DNA from: Bidens hawaiensis
Lineage: Eukaryota > Streptophyta > Magnoliopsida > Asterales > Asteraceae
Direction of reading: 5' to 3'
Length of the DNA stretch: 64,000 nucleotides
Assembly: GCA_021521415.1 (NCBI GenBank)
Contig: JAIQDT010003574.1
Coordinates: 1 to 64,000, forward strand
A program made the translations under genes and the position numbers. A model generated the notes under the pieces. The model was given only the letters and a program-made list of their open reading frames with translations, did not search any database and had not been told where the DNA came from. Every line of letters starts with the position of its first letter. Positions within the stretch are counted from its first letter, which is position 1. Below, piece by piece: positions 24,529 to 36,676 of this stretch.

Positions 24529-25733
24529 CATAACCCTACTTCCGTAGATGGTCACGAACAGTTTAGCCTTGCACCTTGATCTTGAATAGCTTCATTAATT
24601 TTTGCAAGTATGATAACATGGATGATTATAATGATTGGAAGGTGTTATGATGGTGGAGAATAGCTCCAAATCGTCCTTGGTGGCTAGGGTATGAAGGATT
24701 CTCAACTTTAGGGTTTTATGGGCTTAAATATGTGAAAAAAAACAAGAAAAAATGATTTCCCATCAGTCCCGGCCGTAGCCTACAGCCTGGCTTCTCTGGC
24801 TTACGGTGGCTACAAAACCAACACACCGTTTTCTTCATAAAATCTTCATTCCAATTCCGTTTGCGGCGACGTTTTCGTATTTCAATTCTCTATCATATCA
24901 TATATCATTACTCTCATTTTCATTCCATCCTAAATGCTTCGCATTGACTCCTTTAAGCTCTGATCACTTGTAAACATATAACCAATCAAAGTATTTGTGT
25001 TCGATACATATAAATAAGTAAAACATACAATATAAAATACTTAAAGCACGTTCTTTCAAGCACACGTTAGAATGTGCTCTTTGGTTTCCCCAAATACAAC
25101 AACAGCAAGCTAAACAACATCAACATCTCAAATTAATTTTCATGATTCAACGACTTGTTAAATGTAACAACACATGTGCCCCCATTTAATTTAACGTAGT
25201 ATTATATCTTGTGACGGATATATCCTCTCCTAGTGACATAAATAGAAAAGATTCAAAGAAGTAGAAAAATATTGTATACTCGCATCATTTACATAATATG
25301 ATTTTGGAGGAGTATCGAGCATTATGTCCTTTTCAGAATTAAGAGTTACCAACCATTCAAGAAGGCTTAGAAGTTAATCATGTTACATATATTGAATTAC
25401 GTTGCCAAAAAACTTATGACAACGTATGAGCGGATCTCATGGATCATATTGTAAAGTTCTTATTAGCCAACATTTGCAACAATTTTTCATTATTATTATA
25501 ATAAAATTTCTTTTTCTAGTCTTATACTTGAATTCTTAAATAAAATTTAGTCTCTATATACTTGAATTGCTTTATTTACTTTAAATAATAATTAATCTAT
25601 AAAGAGCGGGGAACATGAGGGATGAGAAAGATGGCATCTGCATGGTTTATAAATGAAATAGTTAGATAAGCTAGAAAAACACACTGAAATGAAAGATAGA
25701 GATTGTGAAAGATATGAGAGATTGAGAATATAA
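24529..25733. other. Non-coding intergenic stretch
   Basis: No gene or complete repeat recognised. Confidence 0.5.
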
Positions 25734-27735
25734 CCATGTGTAGCCATAAAGCTTCACTACCAGGCATTATGCGTCACGTAGCGCTCAGTCAGAGTTATGG
25801 TTTTTTACAAAAAACAGGCTGTAGTCATAACTCTCCACATCCAGGCATTATGCGCCACGTGGTCCAGTCACTTTTACACTTTTTGTTTTTTGTTTTTTTA
25901 ATTTTTAATAAGAATAATCAAATAACAATAATATTTTATTAAATAAATATTACAAGAAAATAAAAAAAAAAAATTATTCGTCGTTGTTGTCGTCGTCGTC
26001 GTCTTCGCCCTCGTCGTCTTCGCCCTCGTCATCGTCGTCCTCATCGTCGTTTTCATCGTCTTCGCCGTCTTCGTCGTTGTCTTCATCATCGTCTTCATTG
26101 TTGCCCTCGTTTTGATCATCGTTTTCACCAGGCAGAGGCCGATACATCCAAAGATGTTGGACCAAATCCTCCTTTAGTGTGTTATGTATCTCTCTTGACC
26201 GCACGGAATCCGAGTTTTCGAGTCGTTGCTCCATACTTGCCGGAGTCCGTGGTGGATCCGGGTCCGGTATGAAATTTGGACATATTGCTCTTCCCTCGTC
26301 CTCGATGATCATGTTATGCATTATGATACACGCATACATAGCACATCTCATTCTTTCTAAAGACCACAGACGACAATGATTTTTAACATAATGTCATCGT
26401 TGTTGAAGAACACCAAAACACCTCTCGATATCCTTTCTCGCAGACTCTTGCACTTTCTTAAAATACTGTCTTTTTTCATCCATCGGGTCTCTGAATGTTT
26501 TAACGATTATCGCGAACCCTGGATATATTCCATCACCCAGATAGTACCCATGATGGTAGAAGTTATCATTACCCCAAAACGAAGCGACGGGAACGGTCCC
26601 AGATATGTAACTCTCCATCACAGGAGACTGCTCTAAGACGGTTATGTCATTGTTGGAACCGGGAACACCAAAGAATACCGACCAAATCCAAAGGTCGTAT
26701 GAAGCGATCGCTTGAAGGCTGACTGTTGGTCCCTTCTGGTCACCTCATGTGAATTGACCTCGCCATGCAGTTGGACAATTAGCCCATTCCCAATATATGC
26801 AATCTACACTCCCTATCATGCTGGGGAAACCATGCATCCTTGTATGTGCCTCGTAAAGACGTTGTAAATCGTTAACGTTGGGCTCTCTCAGATAATGTGG
26901 TCCATATAGTTTAAATATTCCTATATTTTACAAAACTTTTATAAAATAAATGATCACAGTAAACAAGTGATAAAACTATTTAAAAAAAAAAACAAAACGT
27001 ACCGTAACAAAAATACTCCAAGGTGTCCCGAGTTGTTTTTTCGGCCATCTTTAAATACTCGTCGTTGATGTCGGTCGTGTTTCCGTAGGCGAACACGCGT
27101 ACGGCTGACGTAACCTTCTGAATAGCCGTGAATCCTAGCGTCCCTCGAGCGTCAGGCTTTTGCTGAAAGTAATCAAACTCACGCTCCAAATCATTGGTGA
27201 TGTGCATAAATAAATTTTTAGACTTCCGAAAACGACGCCTAAAGGTCTTCGGGTTCTTGTATCTCGGCGAGTCGCAGAAGTAATCCGCCATCAACCGGTT
27301 GTTGGCTTCGGCACGATCTCGTTCGATATATGCTCTTTTTGAAACGGGGGGTGGAGAGCTAATCGCACCCGTAACGGAACTCATATACTTTGTCGCGAGC
27401 ATAATCGCACTCGTAACAGGCTCGAAAAACTGTTTATATATAGATGGAGGATCCATATATAGTGAATTTTGTGTAATGAATTTTTATAGAGTTGAAAGAG
27501 AATTTTTATAAATTTGATGAGGTTTGATTGGGGATGAAATGGTTTAATATATAGGAAATAATTTTTTTTTTATTCTCCAACGGTCAAAAAGCAACGGTCC
27601 ATTTCTGATTAGTGTGCCATTCTCCGCGTTTTGTATACAACGCACAAAAAAAAATCAACATAACGCAGGGGAGCGGTGTACCCCCCGCGTTTTCCTCCAT
27701 AACGTGGGTGGCAAAGCTGCCACTACGGGTGGTCT
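25734..27735 (-). mobile_element. PIF/Harbinger transposon, decayed
   Basis: A PIF-type transposase pseudogene fills the element. Probable ends: CCATGTGTAGCCATAAAGCT after TAA (25731-25733) on the left, and, complemented, AGACCACCCGTAGTGGCAGC before TAA (27736-27738) on the right. The TAA pair is the 3-bp duplication of this superfamily, but the two termini match only loosely. A ~40-bp block ending CAGGCATTATGCG is duplicated at the left end (25739-25780 and 25810-25860). Confidence 0.6.
25974..27456 (-). pseudogene. PIF/Harbinger DDE transposase (ALP1-like), two stop codons
   Basis: Read on the minus strand as exon 27456-27003 and exon 26920-25974, with a normal GT-AG intron that joins TAC-G|GA in frame. 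The protein starts MDPPSIYKQF and has an N-terminal helix-rich region. The DDE_Tnp_4-type core follows, with D in GSVDCIYW, D in GSNNDITV and E in ARKDIERCFG. It ends in a long acidic Asp/Glu tail. Two in-frame stops break it: TGA at 26745-26747, where relatives have Arg in QFTRGD, and TGA at 26394-26396, where relatives have Trp in RRWHYVKN. Both are single transitions. Domain order is otherwise complete, so it died recently. No Myb-like ORF1 is present in this element. Confidence 0.85.
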
Positions 27736-27738
27736 TAA

Positions 27739-28300
27739 CATGTGCAATTAATGTCGTTTACTAAGATAGAAAGTTGATGTTCGAGGGTGATGTTAATTTT
27801 GGATATAATTGCTTAGGAGAGGGGGGCCTGTATAGCCTGTTTGGCTGCAAGTTAGGCAGCTGTTTTTGTAGGACTTGATTTATAGCTTTGTAAACATAAA
27901 CGCTTAGATGATTAAACTCACCGTAACAAACAAAAATATTGGTTGATTGCTCAAACTCGCTTACAATGTGCAATAGTACATTTAAGCACACAAAGCATAA
28001 TCTTTTTGTTGCATGATGCATTAGTACATTATGCAAGTAATTAATAAAGTATCCAATAAATAGTTTAAAGGTTAGATATGACATAATCAATTTGTAGAGA
28101 TTCAAGTGATTGTTAACTAATAGACTCTAGTCATCTTCCTAAGCCTTTGACCGAAAGTTTTCTTCACTAGTCTTTTCCCTTAATGGTAGAATCACCAATA
28201 TGTCACAACATAATTTCACGTTGAATGCTACAAATGAACATACATACACTTACATTCACATCCAGACGTCTATATAAACACATACTAGGTACATACATAC
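27739..28300. other. Non-coding intergenic stretch
   Basis: No gene recognised; frames here lack any domain. Confidence 0.5.
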
Positions 28301-28690
28301 CAGGGTCGGCTCCGAAAAGACGAGAAAAATTTTGGGCCAAAGGCGAACTTTTTTTTTTGGCCTTAAGTAAAAGAAACATTTTGTTGGGTTTAAACAATTT
28401 AATTATAAATGGGCTTATTTGATTATGATTTAAGTTATGTAAAAAACTTTTGTATAAAAATAAACTTAAAATTGTGTTAAATAAGATTAGAACCCACAAC
28501 CTTTTAGTTAGATGTCATACCCTTTTACCATTAAATCAAGCTAGTGGTTATGTAATTGTGTTGAAACATTGATTATACACGTGTTTTTGATAAAAATACA
28601 TATATTTTTTTTTGAAAAAAAAATTCGGGCCTAGCGCGGTGTCGGGCCTGTGGCCGTCGACTACCCTGCCATGCCTCAAAGACGTCCCTG
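28301..28690. mobile_element. hAT-type MITE (CAGGG ends)
   Basis: The 390-bp element begins CAGGGTCGGCTCCGA and ends GACGTCCCTG, flanked on both sides by ATACATAC (8 bp). The flanking DNA is itself an ATAC simple repeat, so the duplication alone is weak evidence. The terminal motif and the GGGCCTGTGGCCG block near the right end match a widespread plant hAT-derived MITE type known to me. Confidence 0.65.
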
Positions 28691-30756
28691 ATACATACAT
28701 ACATACACTTACATATACATGCACACACGTTTACATGCATAAATATCATGGCTTAAATTGATCAAAAGTTGAATATGTATAACCCGTCTCTCTCTCACAC
28801 ACATCTTAGTTGAAACAAATCCAAAATGAATATTTTACATGTAAAATAAGTTTTATTTTTTATATGTACACTACTACATAAATAGGTATTTGGTACGGAT
28901 TTTTTGCTACGGAAAAAATCGGTAGCCAATTTTGCTACGAAGTAGCTACGGATTAGCTATAGATATATTTTGCTATGAGTTAGCTACGGATATTCCGTTG
29001 CGAAAAAAAATATGTTGCAAAATCTGTAGCAAACTTGAAAAAATATGTATGATAAAATGTCACATTTGCACATATTATAATAATGCATATAACTTTATAA
29101 AGAGTGTAAACATTGTTATTCTTTTTTTTCTTTTTAGAAATACTATCAGTAGGAAGACGAGGAAAAACAATCAATTCACTCTTGTTGGGAGAGGTGTTTT
29201 AAGGGAAAGTTTCCTAATCTTTTGGGTAAGGCTCGAAAATTTGCCAAGACTCGTGCACTTAAAAAGGGTATAGAAGTTGGGAAAGATTGGTCGGTCACTA
29301 TTCCGTTTAAGCCACAATGGATTAGTCAAGATTCCTGGGAAGAACTCGTTAAGGTTTGGAGTACCGGTTCGTGGCAAGACAAGTCTTCTCAAAACAACAA
29401 AAACACGAGAAAGCGACAGGTGGTAGACATACTGTTGGCTCAAAAAGCTTTATTACGGCTAGAAAAGAGATGGTAAGAAATATTAATATGTCATATTTAA
29501 TACATGGTCCGTTAGTAATGGTTTTTGAACATCAAAAACCGAATCGAACCGTTACTAATGATTTGATTTAACATGTTAGAATTTGAAATACACACACACA
29601 CTCATTTAATACATCACCAGCACTAATTTTTTTTACTAAACTTATAAATATGTACTTTGTAGAACCACACATTCAAGCGGCGTGCTAAGTTTGGTGAATT
29701 CTGGTTACAAACACACGCAAAGAAGGGGTCAAGACCCTTAGATAAGTTGCCAGTTCGTAGCGAGTTGGCAGATGTTGATTTGGTGGAAGTCGATGATGTG
29801 GAAGACATTAATCAAGAGAAAAATGTGGACTGGGTTGACACAAGGGCGGGCGAAGCTTATGTAAGTTTCGTTTACTTTGTAAATCTATGTTTTTCACTAA
29901 TTAATTATATAATGTTAACGTACTAATTTTTATGTTCTATCTTAGGAATCATATAAGAAACTCATTGTAAAGAAGTATGGAGATGACATTAGCTTACACC
30001 CGGAATTCGATATGGAATTGTGGTCAAGCATTGCGGGGGGGAACGAAAAAACGTCGGCTGTACGGGACTAGCAACATCACCGACCCGTATGTCGTGTTGA
30101 CGGGTGCACCAGCAAAGCCAAATACATATTCCTTTCCATCGGCGAGAAGTAATAAGGTTTGTATTCTATATTAGATAAAAATATACATAGAGTGTGCACT
30201 GTGTACAACCTGGAACTAGACCAGTTACATATGGGTCGGTCCGGTGTTTGAAACAAGTTTTATGGGACAATGTAAGGCCCCGTTACCGGTAACCCTACTT
30301 TAGCGTCGGATTTACTCATAAACACAGTCCTTCAAATCAGAGTTTATTAAAACTTTTCGCGGAATATAAAACTTTCATAAAACATTACATATCAATTCAT
30401 AATCAGGTCTTAAAACATTCCTCTTGTCTTTCAAAATCAAACATAACTTATAAAACATATCAGATCTTCAGATGCCAGGCTTAAGTCTTCTACCATGTGT
30501 CCTCCACTCAAGCCAGCTGTCTCATCCTACTCACCTGCGTGCATACTAAAAGTCAGCTACGCTGAGTGAGTTCTAGTTAATCATACAATACCATACAATA
30601 CCTTATTACATACATACGTACTTAACCTCATAACTTTCTTTCATACACACATAAGTACTCATACCTTCATTCTTACTTACATACTTTCTTTCTTACTTAC
30701 ATACTTTCTTTACATTCATAATCATACGTTTTAAAGAGCCTTTCGCCCTATAACCT

Positions 30757-31137
30757 CACAGATATTATAAGGGTCTGGTCCCTAGTTTTCGAATATTAGA
30801 AGGGTTCGATTCCCTAACATCACAGATATTATAAGGGTCTGGTCCCTATCATCACAGATATTATAAGGGTCTGGTCCCTAACATCACAGATATTATAAGG
30901 GTCTGGTCCCTAACATCACAGATATTATAAGGGTCTGGTCCCTAACATCACAGATATTATAAGGGTCTGGTCCCTAACATCACAGATATTATAAGGGTCT
31001 GGTCCATATCATCACAGATATTATAAGGGTCTGGTCCCTAACATCACAGATATTATAAAGGTCTGGTCCCTATCATCACAGATATTATAAGGGTCTGGTC
31101 CCTAACATCACAGATATTATAAGGGTCTGGTCCCTTG
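30757..31137. repeat. ~29-bp tandem array (ATCACAGATATTATAAGGGT)
   Basis: About twelve near-identical units containing GATATTATAAGGGTCTGGTC; sister arrays are at 32451-32677 and 36677-37122. Confidence 0.95.
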
Positions 31138-31673
31138 GTTTTCGAATATTAGTAGGGTTCGATTCCCTCTTCGTTACCATACAACCATACATCATACCTC
31201 GAGTATTATTAGGGCTCGGTACCCTTTTCGTAACCATACAACCATACAACCGTCATTTCCTTCTTTTATTAACTTTATTACGTTCATACACATAAACATA
31301 CATATCATACTTACCATCTTTATAACGTTACAACCTGACAGTACGTGCAATATCCGAAGATCGTTCACGTACCATCAAGCAATCATTCATACATATCACA
31401 TATATCACATATGGCATACACTTATCACTTAGGATAAATGTATTAACAACACATCAAGTATGCACACAGCCCCGAAAACATAACAAGGAATGGGGCTAGA
31501 AACTCACCTGGATTCTGCTTCTTCCTCTGGTAGCTGTAAATCCCTTCTTTAACTGAGCTCGGCTAACTGTACAAGTTACACGTATCAATACTCGCCTGAC
31601 CTAATCTGGTGGCCTAGTATTAGCTTACTTTAACTTATCGCTTTATAATTTATTTTCTAATCAAACTTGGCTT

Positions 31674-31985
31674 TAGGCGAAGTTAACCCTCGGGCGAACT
31701 TAGCTTCAGGCGAAGTTAAACCTTAGGCGAACTTGGCTTCAGGCGAAGTTAAACCTTAGGCGAACTTGGCTTCCGGCGAAGTTAAACCTTAGGCGAACTT
31801 GGCTTCAGGCGAAGTTATCCTTAGGCGAACTTGGCTTCAGGCGAATTTATCCTTAGGCGAACTTAGCCGTAGGCGAAGTTATCCTTAGGCGAACTTGGCT
31901 TCAGGCGAAGTTATCCTTAGGCGAACTTGGCCGTAGGCGAAGTTATCCTTAGGCGAAGTTACGCTTGAAGGCGAAGTTGCGCTTG
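31674..31985. repeat. GGCGAACTT / GGCGAAGTT minisatellite, array 1
   Basis: Alternating AGGCGAACTTGGCTTC and AGGCGAAGTTA units; AACTT and AAGTT make each pair of units a small inverted repeat. Other arrays are at 33463-33915 and 37664-38022. Confidence 0.95.
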
Positions 31986-32450
31986 ATGTAAGGCCCCGTT
32001 ACCGGTAACCCTACTTTCGTGTTGGATTTACTCATAAACACAGTTCTAAATATCAGAGTTAATTAAAAACTTTACGCGGAATATAAAACTTTCATAAAAC
32101 ATTACATATCAATTCATAATCATGTCTTAAAACATTCCTCTTGTCTTTCAAAATCAAAACATAACTTATAAAACATATCAGATCTTCAGATGCCAGGCTT
32201 TAGTCTTCTGCCATGTGTCCTCCACTCAAGCCAGCTGTCTCAACCTACTCACCTGCGTGCATACTAAAAGTCAGCTACGCTGAGTGAGTTCTAGTTAATC
32301 ATACAATACCATACAATACCTTATTACATACATACGTACTTAACCTCATAACTTTCTTTCATACACACATAAGTACTCATGCCTTCATTCTTACTTACAT
32401 ACTTTCTTTATATTCATAATCATACGTTTTAAAGAGCCTTTCGCCCTATA

Positions 32451-32677
32451 ACCTCACAGATATTATAAGGGTCTGGTCCCTAACATCACAGATATTATAA
32501 GGGTCTGGTCCCTAACATCACAGATATTATGAAGGGTCTGGTCCCTATCCTCACAGATATTGTAAGGGTCTGGTCCCTAACATCACAGATATTATAAGGG
32601 TCTGGTCCCTAACATCACAGATATTCTAAGGGTCTGGTCCCTTACATCACAGATATTATAAGGGTCTGGTCCCTTGC
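32451..32677. repeat. ~29-bp tandem array, second LTR copy
   Basis: About eight units of the ATCACAGATATTATAAGGGT repeat, slightly more diverged than in the two outer LTR copies. Confidence 0.9.
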
Positions 32678-32855
32678 CTTCGAATATTAGTAGGGTTCAG
32701 TCCCCTCTTCGTTACCATACAACATGCAACATACATCGAGTATTATTAGGGCTTGGTACCCTTTTCGTAACCATACAACCATACAATCGTCATTTCCTTC
32801 TTTTATTAACTTTATTACGTTCATACACATAAACATACATATCATACTTGCCATA

Positions 32856-33049
32856 TTTATAACGTTACAACCTGACAGTACGTGCAATATCCGAAGATCG
32901 TTCACGAACCATCAAGCAATCATTCATACATATCACATATATCACATATGGCTTTATAACGTTACAACCTGACAGTACGTGCAATATCCGAAGATCGTTC
33001 ACGAACCATCAAGCAATCATTCATACATATCACATATATCACATATGGC
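32856..33049. repeat. 97-bp tandem duplication inside the chimeric LTR
   Basis: The segment from TTTATAACGTTACAACC to ATCACATATGGC occurs twice head to tail (second copy starts at 32953) and only once in the other LTR. Confidence 0.9.
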
Positions 33050-33462
33050 ATACATTTATCACTTAGGATAAATGTATTAACAACACATCAAGTATGCACA
33101 CAGCCCCGAAAACATAACAAGGAATGGGGCTAGAAACTCACCTGGATCCTGTTACGCTCGCCGTTGATCGTAATTCCTTTCTTTAACTGGGCTCGGCTAA
33201 CTGTATAATATTTACACATATCAATTAATTACTACTACTAGTTTTGTATTTCTATCTATATATGACCCACAACGAACGGGGGTCCGGGGGCAGCGCCCCT
33301 GGCAGCGGGGGTTCTAGGGGCGGCAGCCCCTAGCGGGGTCCAAGGGGCAGAGCCCCTGGCTGGGGTTAAGCTGCCAGGTCAGCTTGGAAAAATTTTATTT
33401 TCGATAACTGCCTTAACACATTTTCCATTAGGTTTTTAATTTATTTTCTAAGCGAACTTCAC

Positions 33463-33915
33463 TTTAGGCGAAGTTAAACCTTAGGCGAACTTGGCTTCAG
33501 GCGAAGTTAAACCTTAGGCGAACTTGGCTTCAGGCGAAGTTAAACCTTAGGCGAACTTGGCTTTTAGGCGAAGTTAAACCTCAGGCGAACTTGGCTTTTA
33601 GGCGAAGTTACCATTTAGGCGAAGTTACCATTTCAGCGAAGTTGCCATCAGGCGAACTTGGCTTCAGGCGAACTTATCATCAGGCGAACTTGGCTTGCAG
33701 GCGAAGTTCATCAGGCGAACTTAGCTTGCAGGCGAAGTTCATCGCTTGAAGGCGAAGTTACCATTTCAGCGAAGTTGCCATCAGGCGAACTTGGCTTCAG
33801 GCGAACTTATCATCAGGCGAACTTGGCTTGCAGGCGAAGTTCATCAGGCGAACTTAGCTTGCAGGCGAAGTTCATCGCTTGAAGGCGAAGTTGCCCAGAT
33901 GAAGGCGAAGTTGTC
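33463..33915. repeat. GGCGAACTT / GGCGAAGTT minisatellite, array 2
   Basis: The longest array. A ~120-bp higher-order block (from AAGGCGAAGTTACC / GTTACCATTTCAGCG to TTCATCGCTTG) is itself repeated (about 33620-33740 and 33750-33880). Confidence 0.95.
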
Positions 33916-34462
33916 GCGCTGCAGATCTGTTTGCCCATAACTCCTTCGTTTCTTAGCCAAATAACTCGATTTTGGTACCCACGGAATCGTATGATCGGCG
34001 CCTACAAATCCCAACCATCAAATCGGCCTAAAATCGACGTTTTAGGGGTCCGATTTGGGCAGTTTGGGTTTCGGGTCCGGTTAACCCATCCAATCCTAAC
34101 CATTTTCAGTAATATTAGCTTTGTTGGATTTGTTCTTACCTTACCAACTCAGATCTATCAACAAAATCTCGGGTCTCGGCTTCGAATCTTGATCGGTTAG
34201 AATGTGTGTGTTTTGAGTGTGTGAAGAAATAGATGAAAAATGAAGATATTTTTGGGGTTTTGGGGTATTTATATCCCTGAAATCCCATTCTCATTTAACC
34301 CATCTCAATTAATCCAAATCCATAACCAACGTCCCTTACCCGACACTAGCCCGACCCATACCAACTCCTATTCTTTTATTTATTTTCTGATAACCCGAGT
34401 AAACTTTCCCTCTATTATTAAGTAATATAATCAATATTACTTTGAAATTTCGGGATGTTACA

Positions 34463-34478
34463 AGTCTTCCCTCCTTAA
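34463..34478 (-). promoter_or_regulatory. Polypurine tract of the TR-GAG element
   Basis: On the minus strand AAGGAGGGAAGACT lies directly before the 3' LTR start TGTAACATCCC, where plus-strand DNA synthesis is primed. Confidence 0.75.
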
Positions 34479-34929
34479 AGAGGTTTCGTCCCCGAAACCT
34501 AACTTATTCCCTATAAAAGGAAAACTTCTTATATTTACACGCTTTATTGAATTGCCTTCGCTTTCTGAGTTATCCTTCTTACTTCTGACCTTGCAGTCAT
34601 CGAATGGTGGTCATGTGTATTAACTATTTAAGGTAGCTTGTCCATGAGGCCCTCGATGTACCAAGTCTCGTTTCGATCTTTAAGAGGCTTTGTCTTATAT
34701 CATATTAAATGCTAAAGCCTAAGTCGACACTCTATCACAACCCAACAATTTATCCTGACTAACATGCATTCAGACAATTCGTACCATAATTAATAAACAC
34801 CAGTCTAAATTTCAACATAAAACAACACGCATCGAGTCATCAATAAGTTACACATAGATTTAATACTTATGGCTAGCATCTAGCCTTCTTGAATGTCTTC
34901 TCTAAGCATACGGAGGAATCTGTTAAACC

Positions 34930-35805
34930 TCAAGCACTCTTTTCTCCTTCATGTCCTCCCTTTGGCTTCTTGCAATCCCTTGCTAGGTGCCCACGTCCTC
35001 CACAGTTGTGACACCTATGGTAATCATCACATTCCCAAGAGGAATGTCCTGCTCTTCCACACCTGTAGCAAACACCTACTCCCTTTCTGCACTCTCCGGG
35101 GTGTCTCTTCCCACATTTTTCACAAGCAGTGAACCCCTCTTGCCTTGCCTTCTTTTTGCGTGGATCCACCTCATTGGCTTCCTCTGGTTCTGGGGTTGGG
35201 TTCTTTTTCTTCTTTTCCCCCACCGTTCTTGCTCCCCCACAATCCCTAGCTAAGTGACCCGACTTACCACACTTATAACATTTCTGGTCCTCGGTGCAAT
35301 CACGAGTTATGTGTCCCTTCTTCCCACATCGGTAGCACTGATTTGGACCAGCCTTGCATTCTCCTAGGTGCATCTTCCCGCACACTTTAAATGTTTCCCT
35401 TCCCGCGACCTTTGGTATCTTCTTCCCCGCATACTCCACGACATCTACAGATCCTTTGGTTCCTTTCGCTCCTCCCTTATCATCATCACCCTTCTTCCCG
35501 TCTCCTCCTGCCTTCTCAGTGGCCCTCGCATGGTTTTCGGCAGACTTGTCAGTACGAAATTTCTTCTCTGCAGCAGCTACAGCGTAAGAAATGGCAAATT
35601 GAGTAACAGGATCCAGCTGATACCCTTCATTGCTGCTTGGTCCTTGCAAAGTTCCACTTTTATCCTTTTTCGTGGTAGTAACTAGTTCTTCAGAAGGTTC
35701 TCGGACAACGCGTATTCCAAGAGGACGTCCAGTGTGACCTCCCTTACCAACAAACCTTTTTGCTCCAGCCATTAGTATTCTAAGGGAAAACACAAACATC
35801 CTCAC
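34930..35805 (-). CDS. Gag-like nucleocapsid protein with four CCHC zinc knuckles
   Basis: The open frame gives up to 291 residues. The more likely start is the ATG at 35772 (MAGAKRFVGKGG), 11 codons into the frame. The N-terminal third is basic and polar and may be a shortened gag core. The C-terminal half has four CX2CX4HX4C knuckles: CYRCGKKGHITRDC, CYKCGKSGHLARDC, CYRCGRAGHSSWEC and CHNCGGRGHLARDC. CGKMHLGEC and CEKCGKRHPGEC, two shorter Cys-His motifs of unusual spacing, precede the first and third knuckles. Zinc knuckles of this kind bind the element's RNA for packaging. No protease motif or pol follows. The frame is intact, which is notable in a non-autonomous element and suggests recent activity or selection on gag. 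Confidence 0.8.
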   Translation of the reverse strand: MRMFVFSLRILMAGAKRFVGKGGHTGRPLGIRVVREPSEELVTTTKKDKSGTLQGPSSNEGYQLDPVTQFAISYAVAAAEKKFRTDKSAENHARATEKAGGDGKKGDDDKGGAKGTKGSVDVVEYAGKKIPKVAGRETFKVCGKMHLGECKAGPNQCYRCGKKGHITRDCTEDQKCYKCGKSGHLARDCGGARTVGEKKKKNPTPEPEEANEVDPRKKKARQEGFTACEKCGKRHPGECRKGVGVCYRCGRAGHSSWECDDYHRCHNCGGRGHLARDCKKPKGGHEGEKSA

Positions 35806-36159
35806 TCAAGGAACTATTTAGTACAAGGATAGCAAGGCTAACAGGTAATAACAGTGGCCAGCTGTGACTAGCTAATCACATTGCTTTCCGTGTCCTATAC
35901 ACTTCCCTTTATGAGTCTCTTTGTGCTGGTTCTACTTAAGCAGTTAGTCACATCAAACAATCAATTACTTCTATCCTTATCATTCACATATCTTTCCTTT
36001 CTCCTTAACATATATCATTTAATCCTACACTTTACCTTTACTGATCTTACTTGAGCGACACATGGCATTCTTGGACTGGCATCTTCTTTCCTTTCTTACT
36101 TAAATCCCATTTTCTGTTCGAGTCTAAGCATGTAGGATGCTTAAATCTCTCGAACTTAT

Positions 36160-36171
36160 GCTCTGATACCA
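36160..36171 (-). promoter_or_regulatory. Primer-binding site, initiator Met-tRNA
   Basis: On the minus strand TGGTATCAGAGC begins 3 nt inside the 5' LTR end; it is complementary to the 3' end of plant initiator tRNA-Met, the usual primer for plant LTR retrotransposons. Confidence 0.9.
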
Positions 36172-36676
36172 ACTTGTAAGGCCCCGTTACCGGTAACCCT
36201 ACTTTAGCGTCGGATTTACTCATAAACACAGTCATTCAAATCAGAGTTTATTAAAACTTTTCGCGGAATATAAAACTTTCATAAAACATTACATATCAAT
36301 TCATAATCAGGTCTTAAAACATTCCTCTTGTCTTTCAAAATCAAACATAACTTATAAAACATATCAGATCTTCAGATGCCAGGCTTAAGTCTTCTGCCAT
36401 GTGTCCTCCACTCAAGCCAGTTGTCTCATCCTACTCACCTGCGTGCATACTAAAAGTCAGCTACGCTGAGTGAGTTCTAGTTAATCATACAATACCATAC
36501 AATACCTTATTACATACATACGTACTTAACCTCATAACTTTCTTTCATACACACATAAGTACTCATACCTTCATTCTTACTTACATACTTTCTTTCTTAC
36601 TTACATACTTTATTTCTTACTTACATACTTTCTTTACATTCATAACCATACGTTTTAAAGAGCCTTTCGCCCTATA

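Larger units (their letters stand above)
30271..34462 (-). repeat. 3' LTR of the TR-GAG element, chimeric (4192 bp)
   Basis: It consists of a truncated LTR (30271-31986) joined directly to a second LTR that begins with the exact terminus TGTAAGG at 31987 and runs to 34462. The first part is nearly identical to the other LTR. The beginning of the second part is more diverged (for example CTACTTTCGTGTTGG against CTACTTTAGCGTCGG), while its last ~500 bp (33920-34462) again closely match the other LTR. The join lies in the GGCGAAGTT array. Confidence 0.8.

Noticed and set aside
25898..26128. Minus-strand Lys/Thr/Met-rich frame
   Set aside because: Out-of-frame reading of the acidic tail of the Harbinger transposase.
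30757..31137. Regular 29-bp repeats resembling a CRISPR array
   Set aside because: Units are contiguous without unique spacers, sit inside a plant LTR, and recur at three matching LTR positions.
33658..33940. Repetitive plus-strand frames (GELIIRRTWLAGEV...)
   Set aside because: Translation of the GGCGAAGTT minisatellite in the LTR, not a gene.
34202..34425. Plus-strand frame repeated at 38344-38529
   Set aside because: Present twice only because it lies in both LTRs; no domain and on the strand opposite to the element.
34893..35685. Several plus-strand open frames
   Set aside because: They are antisense shadows of the zinc-knuckle gag frame and show no domain.
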